In this document: positions 1-6,806 of the stretch, in pieces | Layout of the letters: every line of letters begins with the position of its first letter | Position numbering within the stretch: the stretch's first letter is position 1 | Source: Lachnospiraceae bacterium | GTDB lineage: Bacteria; Bacillota; Clostridia; Lachnospirales; Lachnospiraceae | Direction of reading: 5' to 3' | Length of the DNA: 40,864 nucleotides | Assembly: GCA_003979345.1 (NCBI GenBank) | Contig: RYVZ01000030.1 | Coordinates: 1-40,864, forward strand | The notes under the pieces: model-generated | The model's input: the letters and a program-made list of their open reading frames with translations, nothing else | Databases searched by the model: none | Told to the model about the DNA's origin: nothing | Translations under genes and position numbers: made by a program

Positions 1-9
1 CCATGCCTC

Positions 10-46
10 GCAAAACCGCATAAATACTGAATGCGGGGAGTTTTGC
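10..46. other. Interrupted inverted repeat at window start
   Basis: GCAAAAC at 10-16 pairs with GTTTTGC at 40-46, and CGCAT at 17-21 pairs with ATGCG at 31-35. The loop is 9 nt and there is a 4-nt bulge on the right side. No T-tract follows, so it is not a convincing terminator. It could be the end of a larger element lying left of the window. Confidence 0.35.
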
Positions 47-80
47 TCATGGCTAATCGAATCATTTGGGGAGGTGAATC

Positions 81-185
81 ATGAGGCATAAAGTAAGATT
101 GACAGTTATTGATAAAAACTTTTCCCAAGGCTGTAATAATGGGATTGCTCTGATTCGGATAGAGGGATTTGCTGCTGTTACATAA
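81..185 (+). pseudogene. Short ORF, possible truncated TIGR04076-like protein
   Basis: A 34-codon frame starts at ATG 81 behind a strong ribosome site (GGGGAGGTG at 68-76). The first residues, MRHKVRLTVIDK, resemble the N-terminus I recall for TIGR04076-type small proteins, which usually run on with K-L-F/Y-P-E-L. Here that continuation (K-L-F-P-R-L) appears in the next frame before stop codons. This suggests a frameshifted, truncated remnant. The family link rests on about a dozen residues and is tentative. The alternative is a genuine 34-residue peptide. Confidence 0.3.
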
Positions 186-254
186 GCAGCCATGGAAAAT
201 AAGGATATTGTTGTAGCAAAAAAACGAATATTTATATCAAAGTTCGATATAAAT

Positions 255-283
255 GTGACATTAGAAAAATAATGTTGTATGAT
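255..283 (+). promoter_or_regulatory. Probable sigma-A promoter
   Basis: GTGACA (255-260) and TATGAT (278-283) are separated by exactly 17 nt, in an AT-rich stretch. If used, the transcript would have a leader of about 225 nt before the small secreted protein at 518. The gene-free stretch 186-517 otherwise shows only this motif and the orphan Shine-Dalgarno sequence at 391. Confidence 0.4.
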
Positions 284-390
284 ATAAAAAAGACAAGCAA
301 ATTGCAATTTGTAAAAGCGGATCACAGACGGTGCTCATTATATGTATTTGCATTGAGCGAAGTCTGTCATTAGAACCTGTTGAGGGGAAT

Positions 391-401
391 AAGGAGGTGA
401 T
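391..401 (+). promoter_or_regulatory. Orphan full-length Shine-Dalgarno sequence
   Basis: AAGGAGGTGAT is fully complementary to the 3' end of 16S rRNA, but no start codon at a usable distance opens a frame of any length. The next ATG (about 445) gives only five codons. It lies in the probable leader of the downstream secreted-protein gene. It may be a remnant of a lost gene or a ribosome-standby site. Confidence 0.3.
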
Positions 402-517
402 ACCAGTACAGAGATAGGTACAAACTATAACAAAAGATTAAGCAACATGTCAAATGCTGCCTGAGATGACAGAATTTTGAATGGGCGATGGCAGCAGGAA
501 AGGAAAAGGTAAGAGGT

Positions 518-835
518 ATGAAGAAATTTTTTGCATTGTTGATGACAGTAACAATTTTGGCAGGAAGTGCGGGCATGACGGCGTCTGCAAGTGTAGACCC
601 TAATGTATGTGAGCACCCGGATAATCACATACATGATATCAGCTATGAGTATCCATATTCTTCTACGACTACGCATCCGGCCTGGGTGGCAAACAAGCCG
701 AATGGCGATCCCATTTTAGTAACTTGTACTGTAACTTATACTTATCAAAAGTATAAAAGGATCTGTTCGGATTGCCAGCATGTCTTTCGATATTGGGAAG
801 AACTGATTTCCCAGACACATTCTATACATCATTAA
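518..835 (+). CDS. Small secreted Cys/His-containing protein of unknown function
   Basis: This 105-residue protein has a clear Sec signal peptide: MKKFF, a hydrophobic core, and a probable Ala-X-Ala cleavage near residue 25. ATG 518 is preferred over ATG 488 because it places the signal peptide at the true N-terminus and has a purine-rich AAGAGG just upstream. The mature part of about 80 residues carries a Cys-Glu-His motif followed by His residues, then a single Cys, then a Cys-x-x-Cys (CSDC) near the C-terminus. It is rich in Tyr. This pattern could bind a metal or form two disulfides outside the membrane. I recall similar short exported proteins in gut Clostridia but know no function for them. 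It stands alone and is followed by a GC-rich hairpin. Confidence 0.75.
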   Translation: MKKFFALLMTVTILAGSAGMTASASVDPNVCEHPDNHIHDISYEYPYSSTTTHPAWVANKPNGDPILVTCTVTYTYQKYKRICSDCQHVFRYWEELISQTHSIHH

Positions 836-842
836 CGGTATG

Positions 843-870
843 AAGGGGGGCGGTGTAAACCGCCCCCTTT
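843..870 (+). terminator. GC-rich hairpin after the secreted-protein gene
   Basis: GGGGGCGG pairs with CCGCCCCC around a TGTAAA loop, starting 8 nt after the stop codon. Only three T residues follow, so termination may be inefficient. Confidence 0.5.
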
Positions 871-913
871 GAGAGGGTTGATCAATGACGGCTATTTCAC
901 GAAAGGAAAAGTG

Positions 914-1117
914 ATGGAACAGACATACCTTACGACTCTGTGAAAAGAGAATGAAGCCGCGTTTTACGCGATTGCGGCTGAGTATCTTCCGGGCAGCCGG
1001 GAAGATACCATGCGGCGCCGTGCCGCGCGGTATCCGAAGGCGTTTGTAAGGAGGCATGTACCGCCCGTAAATCCGACGTTATATCCGATAGACGCTCAAC
1101 TCACGATTCATGGCTGA
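914..1117 (+). pseudogene. Reading frame interrupted by one in-frame TGA
   Basis: ATG 914 follows a GAAAGGAAAAG ribosome site and opens a frame of nine codons (MEQTYLTTL), then TGA at 941-943. The same frame then stays open for 57 more codons, to TGA 1115-1117. The second part has protein-like composition (E-A-A-F-Y-A-I-A-A-E-Y-L-P-G-S-R-E-D) and overlaps the 3' end of the chemoreceptor gene on the other strand. The simplest reading is a decayed small gene with a nonsense mutation. I do not recognise the family. Selenocysteine decoding of the TGA is conceivable because a hairpin begins 12 nt downstream, but there is no U-x-x-C motif. Confidence 0.3.
955..1026. other. Three consecutive strong hairpins
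   Basis: AGCCGC (955-960) pairs with GCGGCT (974-979). GTATCTTCCGG (982-992) pairs with CCGGGAAGATAC (997-1008) with one bulged G. GCGGC (1012-1016) pairs with GCCGC (1022-1026). The block lies just downstream of the chemoreceptor gene and inside the interrupted frame 914-1117. It may be its 3' structure, a small RNA, or structure left in a dying gene. Confidence 0.4.
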
Positions 1118-2782
1118 AATTGCGGAAAAGGTTTCCACGGCAGTTGACTCAATACGCTTCATTTCTTCGTCGATGGCGGCAAGCAGTTCGGAGAGGTGAA
1201 GCGTTTCTGCGCTGTTTTGTTCGGATGCCGCCGACACGGATTCCATGGCATTGCGTATATCTTCCATCGCCTTGGAGTAGGATTCCATATTTTTAAGAAG
1301 CAGTTCCATTGATACACGGATTTCATCGGCTCTCTCTGTAAAACTGCGTGCAATGTCCCCAAATTTCTGATAATCTGTAGAAATATCATCCTGCAGGAAA
1401 TGAAGCATCCGGTCTGCCAATGCGCTAAGTCCATGGATCGCGTCTACGACACTTTTACTCATGATCTGGATCTCATTAGCGGCATCATTTGTATTTCCTG
1501 ACAATAAACCGATCTCCCCGGCAACTACGGCAAATCCTTTTCCGGCGTCCCCGGCTCTCGCAGCCTCTATGGATGCATTTAATGCTAACAGGTTTGTCTG
1601 CCCGGATATGCCAAGAATCGTTTCTGAAAGCTCTTTGATCCGGAGCACAGCCTCCGCTTTCTTTTTTTCTTCCTGCAAAGAGAATGACATTTCCTCTACA
1701 TTTTTTCCAATCCCGGCATAGGATGCCTGCGCCGTGTCGCGAAGATTTGCCGAAGCATGATTGATCTCCTGAAGGCTGATCGTATTGTCTGTTGCAATCC
1801 GGACGATATTCTTGATATCTGTATATACAAAATCGACCTGACTGCCCACGGTTCCCACAGATGCCGCAGCCTGTTCGGAAGCGGCCGCCATGGAATGGAT
1901 AGCGTCGTTAATACTGCTGATCTTTGCCGCTGAATCCGTCACATGTGTATTGATATTTCCCATTTTTGCTTCGATGCTGCCTGTACCGTTTTTGATCTCC
2001 CTGACGGTATTTCCGGTTTTTTGCAATAGTTTGTTCAGACTGTTTCCTATTACTTCAAGCTCATCTCCGGACGTGATATGCAGTACTTTTGTGAGATCTC
2101 CGTCGTCGGAGGCTACTTCCAGTATCTTGTCGTTTACTTTGATGAAATTGCGCCGCATCCGGACTGCGATCATCAGGGCAGATGCGACGGAAAATATCAT
2201 GGCTGCCCCTACTGCTAGCAGAATATTGCGGATCAGGCTGTTCAGGGAGGTTCGTATGGAGGAAGCTTCATAGTCGACGGCCACAATACCCAGTACTTTT
2301 CCGTCAAGAGAAATCGGAGCGTATCCGCTGTAGAAGGTTCCCCACTCATCGGTGAACGGGTCTTTTGTCACGGAAGAGGCGCCCTGCATGGCTTCAAACA
2401 TGGCGTCCTGTGCCTCATAGTCCTCCGCATATTCGCCGGGGTCCTCCGGGTCTGTGTCCACCACAAATTGAAACCAGTCCGCGTCCTTTGGCATCAGCGT
2501 ATAAACGTAGGTAACTGAATTTCCGACGAGGAAGAAACTCAGACTGTTCTTCACTGTCAGAAGGGCTGCTTCGTCGCCCGCCATTGCTTTTGCAAAGGTT
2601 TCACCATCCACGTTCTCGGCGGCGATCACTGCGATTTCCATAACATCATCCTTGCATTTCTTTTGCAGGAAATTACCCATTGTGAGATAGGCAACGCTTC
2701 CTACGATTACTGCTACAATGATGGAAGCTCCCATAATAAAGAAAAAAAGTTGTGCAGCAATACTGAGTTTTTTTGTCTTCAT
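1079..2782 (-). CDS. Methyl-accepting chemotaxis protein
   Basis: Transmembrane chemoreceptor of 567 residues that signals to CheA/CheW. A first membrane helix (about residues 10-32) is followed by an extracellular ligand-binding region (about 35-180), a second helix (about 185-205) and a HAMP-like linker (about 208-260). A long coiled-coil signalling domain follows. The conserved hairpin tip is clear (QTNLLALNASIEAARAG, about residues 393-410), with the following GFAVVA-GEI segment slightly divergent (G for the usual D/E, GLLSGNTNDAA for R-K-LAE-S). The start ATG 2782 has an AAGGAGGAT ribosome site. No other chemotaxis or flagellar gene is in the window. The ligand cannot be told from sequence. 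Confidence 0.93.
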   Translation of the reverse strand: MKTKKLSIAAQLFFFIMGASIIVAVIVGSVAYLTMGNFLQKKCKDDVMEIAVIAAENVDGETFAKAMAGDEAALLTVKNSLSFFLVGNSVTYVYTLMPKDADWFQFVVDTDPEDPGEYAEDYEAQDAMFEAMQGASSVTKDPFTDEWGTFYSGYAPISLDGKVLGIVAVDYEASSIRTSLNSLIRNILLAVGAAMIFSVASALMIAVRMRRNFIKVNDKILEVASDDGDLTKVLHITSGDELEVIGNSLNKLLQKTGNTVREIKNGTGSIEAKMGNINTHVTDSAAKISSINDAIHSMAAASEQAAASVGTVGSQVDFVYTDIKNIVRIATDNTISLQEINHASANLRDTAQASYAGIGKNVEEMSFSLQEEKKKAEAVLRIKELSETILGISGQTNLLALNASIEAARAGDAGKGFAVVAGEIGLLSGNTNDAANEIQIMSKSVVDAIHGLSALADRMLHFLQDDISTDYQKFGDIARSFTERADEIRVSMELLLKNMESYSKAMEDIRNAMESVSAASEQNSAETLHLSELLAAIDEEMKRIESTAVETFSAISAMNRELSVYRI

Positions 2783-2933
2783 AGTTTTGATATCCTCCTT
2801 ACAGATCTGACTGCAAAAATGATAGAACCTGAATGGAAAAAAGCGACGTGATGCTTATATCATAAATAGAAAAAGACTTTGAAAACAATATAAGCAGAAT
2901 CCTTTGCAATTTTAGCGGTATGATTGGCATGAT

Positions 2934-2969
2934 AAAAAGCGGCGCTGCCCGTGGGCGACGCCGCTTTTT
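2934..2969. terminator. Bidirectional rho-independent terminator
   Basis: AAAAAGCGGCG (2934-2944) pairs with CGCCGCTTTTT (2959-2969), with an inner GCCC/GGGC stem. The flanking A/T tracts make it functional on either strand. It would end transcription of the ABC transporter gene, which runs leftward from 5743. Confidence 0.85.
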
Positions 2970-3027
2970 ACGTCTATCAGGAAATATGGGAAAATTCGAA
3001 CCTGACGGATAGGTGTTCATTTTTCCG

Positions 3028-3056
3028 GGGAAACACTGATTTAATCAGTGTTTCCC
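3028..3056. repeat. Perfect 13-bp palindromic repeat abutting a stop codon
   Basis: GGGAAACACTGAT (3028-3040) and its exact reverse complement (3044-3056) flank a 3-nt loop. Read on the minus strand, the element starts TAGGGAAAC, and its TAG is the stop codon of the ABC transporter. No T-tract follows. A second copy with matching changes in both arms lies at 40812-40838, so this is a dispersed element, not a one-off terminator. Confidence 0.7.
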
Positions 3057-5743
3057 TAGGTATCCGACCGCAATGCGATGACCGGATCTTTCTTAGAAGC
3101 GATCCGAGAAGGGAACAGTCCTGCAATGACAGTGAGCAGCATACTGATGATGACGAGGATGACTGCGCCTGCGGGCGGGAGCTGTGCGACACCGCTGATG
3201 TCGGTCAGGTGCTTAATGATCATATTGATCGGAATGTCAAGCAGTATCGTGACGATGATGCCGATCATTCCGGCACTGAATCCGACGATCAGGGTCTCGG
3301 CATTGAATACACGCGAAATGTCGCGTTTCGATGCGCCGATACTGCGCAGGATGCCGATCTCTTTTGTCCGTTCGAGTACCGAGATATAGGTGATGATACC
3401 GATCATAATAGAGGATACGACAAGGGAGATGCCGACAAACGCAATCAGGATATAGGAGATCGCATTGATGATCGTGCTGACTGATGACATCAAAAGACCG
3501 ACATAATCCGTATAGCTGATGACTTTGCTGTCTTCCCCGGCGGCAGTCATCGAATCGTTGTAAGCCTCAATGATCGAAATGATCTTATCTTTATTTTCAA
3601 ATGAATTGGCATACAGCCGGATAGAGGACGGAGAGTCTAAGTCGGTCACGCCTAAAATTGCCAGATTATCTTCGTAGGTAGCGTCAGTATATTGCGCGCC
3701 CATCATAGAGGAGAACATTTGCAGAACCTCCTCTTCGCTCATGACGGAGAAATACTGCATCATGGTCATGCGTTCTTCCTCGGAAAGCGTAGCGGCATAG
3801 GCATTCACGTCGTCCATTGTATATTCAGGGATCTCGCTGCCCTCTTCCGGGAATGCGATCCCGGTAAATACATCGGTCTCAGGATTCTCTTTCTGTGCGC
3901 GGACGATCTCGGAAGCGTTCGTCTCATTGATCACATAGGAAGTCAGGTCGGACGTATAACCGATCGTTCCGGTGATACTGCTTGCAACGGCTTCATCATT
4001 CGGGCGGATAATGCCGACGATCCGCACATCGATACCGGCGTCAACGACGGGGCGCATCGTGTCGCTCTTTTTACTTAAGTCCGTCCATGTGCCGGAAGTT
4101 TCATCATAGGAATAGCAGTCCGAGGGAAGGACGAGCTTAAAGGAGGTCTGGAGCATTTCATCATAAGAAAAAGAAACCTGTGTCGTTTCAAATGTCTCTC
4201 CCTGCATCAGGGAACTCATGATTTCGGAGAGTTCATCCTGTGACTTTAAGTTCAGAGAGTAGAGGATATAATCGCTGATCTCGTTGTTCTGATCGACAAC
4301 AAGCACAAGTTCGTCATAGCGCTCGGGCCATCTTCCGGCAACGACGTCGTACTGGGAATCTAGAAGCTTCTGATCATTGACCAGCTCCTCAAAAACCATA
4401 CTTCCGCGGGCGGTACTCATCATCGTCCCCATACTGCCCGCGCTGTAGGTTACGCCCATCATATCGTCCATCAGACTCGACGGATTGACCTGAATGATCT
4501 CTTTCGAGGTATCAGGGGAGTACAGATTCACAGAAATCGGATAGCCGTACTGTACGGCGCTTAAATAGCTGTTGATCTCGCTGGTCTCATCGTCAAGGTA
4601 TTCTTTGAATGCAGCCAGATCGTTTTCCTCCAGCTCGGCAAGGACGGAACTCATCATTTCCGTCATGATGTCATTGGAGTAGATCATGTTTTCGTCACGT
4701 AGGGCAAGTTCTTCTTCATCGATATTGGCGCCCATCATGGACTGCATGATACTGGTATAGTCAATGCTTTCCGACTCTAACATGATGGGGTAGGAAGATA
4801 AGGTGTCCTCCTGCACACGGTCAATATAAGCCTGAAGACCGTGGGAGAGCGAAAGAATCAGGGCGATGCCGATGATGCCGATGCTTCCGGCAAAGGCGGT
4901 CAGAAAAGTTCTGGCTTTCTTCGTCATCAGGTTGTTGGTACTGAGCGTTAGTGCGGTGAGGAAGGACATGGAAGTGCGTTTTTTTCTGCCCTTGTTTGTC
5001 TTTTTGACCGTGTTGTCTGCGGCCTGCTTTGCAAGTGCTTCGGTCTGGATCTCGTATTCGCCGTCCGAGAATGGATTGGAGTCATCAGTCACTTTGCCGT
5101 CAAGCAGCCGGATCGTGCGCGTGGAGTATGTTTCGGCGAGGTCGGGGTTGTGGGTGACCATGATGATCAGGCGGTCGCGGGAGATCTCCTTCAAAAGCTC
5201 CATGATCTGAACCGAGGTGGCGGTATCAAGCGCGCCGGTCGGTTCATCGGCAAGAAGGATCTCGGGATCGTTGACAAGAGCGCGCGCGATCGCGACACGC
5301 TGCATCTGCCCGCCCGACATCTGATTTGGCTTTTTGTGAAGCTGATCACCGAGCCCGACCTGTATGAGCGCTTCCTTTGCGCGTGCGCGCCGTTCCGATT
5401 TGGAAACGCCGGAAAGCGTGAGCGCAAGTTCCACGTTTGAGAGCACGCTCTGGTGCGGGATCAGATTATAGTTCTGAAAAACGAAACCGATCGAATGATT
5501 GCGGTAAGTATCCCAGTCGCGGCTTTTGTATTTTTTCGTTGAAATACCGGAAATGATAAGATCGCCCGATGTGTAGCGGTCGAGACCGCCGATGATATTG
5601 AGCATCGTCGTTTTTCCACAGCCGGAAGGACCGAGGATCGAGACAAATTCGCTTTTGCGGAAATTTAAGCTGATGCCGCGCAGCGCCTCGACCGTTGTAT
5701 CTCCTGCCGTATAGTTTTTAGTGATATTTCTGAGTGATAGCAT
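3056..5743 (-). CDS. ABC transporter, fused ATPase and FtsX-type permease
   Basis: An 895-residue MacB/LolD-like fusion. The N-terminal ATPase has Walker A GPSGCGKTT (38-46), the signature MSGGQ (142-146), Walker B ILLADE (162-167) and a switch His at 198. A linker leads to the first membrane helix (about 279-300), then a large extracytoplasmic domain (about 300-750) and three C-terminal helices typical of FtsX permeases, with an ERTKEIGILRSIGAS motif between them. Such proteins are usually mechanotransmission pumps or envelope-stress/peptide exporters, not importers. ATG 5743 is chosen over the in-frame GTG three codons earlier because AGAAAGG lies 8 nt upstream. The ectodomain is unusually rich in Met and acidic residues. 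The substrate is unknown and no dedicated two-component system is adjacent. Confidence 0.9.
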   Translation of the reverse strand: MLSLRNITKNYTAGDTTVEALRGISLNFRKSEFVSILGPSGCGKTTMLNIIGGLDRYTSGDLIISGISTKKYKSRDWDTYRNHSIGFVFQNYNLIPHQSVLSNVELALTLSGVSKSERRARAKEALIQVGLGDQLHKKPNQMSGGQMQRVAIARALVNDPEILLADEPTGALDTATSVQIMELLKEISRDRLIIMVTHNPDLAETYSTRTIRLLDGKVTDDSNPFSDGEYEIQTEALAKQAADNTVKKTNKGRKKRTSMSFLTALTLSTNNLMTKKARTFLTAFAGSIGIIGIALILSLSHGLQAYIDRVQEDTLSSYPIMLESESIDYTSIMQSMMGANIDEEELALRDENMIYSNDIMTEMMSSVLAELEENDLAAFKEYLDDETSEINSYLSAVQYGYPISVNLYSPDTSKEIIQVNPSSLMDDMMGVTYSAGSMGTMMSTARGSMVFEELVNDQKLLDSQYDVVAGRWPERYDELVLVVDQNNEISDYILYSLNLKSQDELSEIMSSLMQGETFETTQVSFSYDEMLQTSFKLVLPSDCYSYDETSGTWTDLSKKSDTMRPVVDAGIDVRIVGIIRPNDEAVASSITGTIGYTSDLTSYVINETNASEIVRAQKENPETDVFTGIAFPEEGSEIPEYTMDDVNAYAATLSEEERMTMMQYFSVMSEEEVLQMFSSMMGAQYTDATYEDNLAILGVTDLDSPSSIRLYANSFENKDKIISIIEAYNDSMTAAGEDSKVISYTDYVGLLMSSVSTIINAISYILIAFVGISLVVSSIMIGIITYISVLERTKEIGILRSIGASKRDISRVFNAETLIVGFSAGMIGIIVTILLDIPINMIIKHLTDISGVAQLPPAGAVILVIISMLLTVIAGLFPSRIASKKDPVIALRSDT

Positions 5744-5762
5744 ACAAAGCACCTTTCTGTGA

Positions 5763-5786
5763 CCGGCAGTCTGTTTTGTGTGCCGG
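5763..5786. other. Hairpin upstream of the ABC transporter gene
   Basis: CCGGCA (5763-5768) and TGCCGG (5781-5786) can pair around a 12-nt T-rich loop, about 20 nt upstream of the transporter start. It may sit in the 5' leader of that gene. The rest of the 5787-5900 gap is AT-rich with no gene seen. Confidence 0.35.
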
Positions 5787-5901
5787 CCGCTTGATAGTCT
5801 GTAAAAATCGTTTTTATTATTGCGAAAAAAACAATCTTATGCAAGTGGTTTTGGCAGGATTTTCTAAAGATTTAAGAATTACGAATTTTGGTAACAAAAG
5901 G

Positions 5902-5930
5902 TAGATAGATTTCGAAAATCATGTTATGAT
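5902..5930 (+). promoter_or_regulatory. Probable promoter of the purine genes
   Basis: TATGAT (5925-5930) with an extended -10 TG, and TAGATA 17 nt upstream as a weak -35. It lies about 80 nt ahead of the IMP cyclohydrolase start. I could not see a purine riboswitch or a PurR box in the leader. Confidence 0.45.
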
Positions 5931-6010
5931 AAGCGCATGGGAAAAACAAGCGTCCGGCACAGCAGGCAGGGTACGCGGAGGTTTCAAAATAAAAACAGGA
6001 GGACGTCAGA

Positions 6011-6724
6011 GTGAAGGCAGTTTCATTAGAGCAGGAGTTGTCCGGCAATTCGTATCCGGGCAGGGGGATTCTGATCGGCAGGTCGAAGGACGGCGCGTAT
6101 GCAATCGCGGCCTATTTTATTATGGGGAGAAGTATAAACAGCCGCAATCGTGTGTTTGTCGAGGACGGGGAGGGCATTCGGACACAGGCGTATGACCCGG
6201 CGAAACTGACGGATCCGAGCCTTGTAATCTATGCGCCGGTCCGTGTTCTGGGTGACAAGACGATCGTGACAAACGGGGATCAGACCGATACGATCTATGA
6301 ACGGATGGGCGGGGGTCAGACGTTTGAGCAGGCGCTCCGCACGCGGGAGTACGAGCCGGACGGTCCGAATTATACGCCGCGCATTTCCGCCGTGATGGAT
6401 GTGCATGGGGGCAGCTACTGTTTTGCAATGTCCATATTAAAAAGCGACTGCGGAATTGAGGGGCATTGCTGCCGCTATACGTTTGATTATGAGAACCCGA
6501 AAGCGGGGGAGGCGCGTTTTATCCATACTTATCAGGAGGACGGAGGACCTCTGCCCAGTTTTGAGGGAGAGCCGGTCATCGTAGAGATTGACGGAACCAT
6601 TGACGAGCTGACAGAGCGGATCTGGAATAATCTGAATGAAGAAAATAAGGTTTCTCTTTTTGTCAGATATATAAAGATTGCGGACGGCAGTTATGAGAGC
6701 CGTATCGTAAATAAAAATCAATAG
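6011..6724 (+). CDS. purO: IMP cyclohydrolase, PurO type
   Basis: Catalyses ring closure of FAICAR to IMP, the last step of purine synthesis. The 237-residue sequence matches the PF07826 (archaeal PurO-like) family and not the cyclohydrolase half of PurH. N-terminal features are S-G-N-S-Y-P-G-R-G and G-R-S-x-x-S-R-N-R; the middle has NGDQTD and GPNYTPRIS; the end is an acidic β-rich domain. The start is GTG 6011, with AGGAGG at 5999-6004 and a spacing of about 6 nt. The AICAR transformylase gene follows after about 80 nt, giving the two last steps in one probable transcript. A small hairpin (GCGCTCC/GGAGTGC) lies between them. Confidence 0.9.
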   Translation: MKAVSLEQELSGNSYPGRGILIGRSKDGAYAIAAYFIMGRSINSRNRVFVEDGEGIRTQAYDPAKLTDPSLVIYAPVRVLGDKTIVTNGDQTDTIYERMGGGQTFEQALRTREYEPDGPNYTPRISAVMDVHGGSYCFAMSILKSDCGIEGHCCRYTFDYENPKAGEARFIHTYQEDGGPLPSFEGEPVIVEIDGTIDELTERIWNNLNEENKVSLFVRYIKIADGSYESRIVNKNQ

Positions 6725-6806
6725 GAAGAACAGACATTAAGTGCGCTCCAAAGTTTCCGGAGTGCGATCAGAGTAAGCGAATAATACGAAAGGCATGAGG
6801 AATATG

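Noticed and set aside
2951..4078. Long plus-strand open frames antisense to the ABC transporter
   Set aside because: They mirror the codon bias of the real minus-strand gene, have no plausible domains and no ribosome sites.
6727..6794. Purine riboswitch between or ahead of the purine genes
   Set aside because: Only a 7-bp hairpin is visible; the conserved junction and loop sequences of purine riboswitches were not found.
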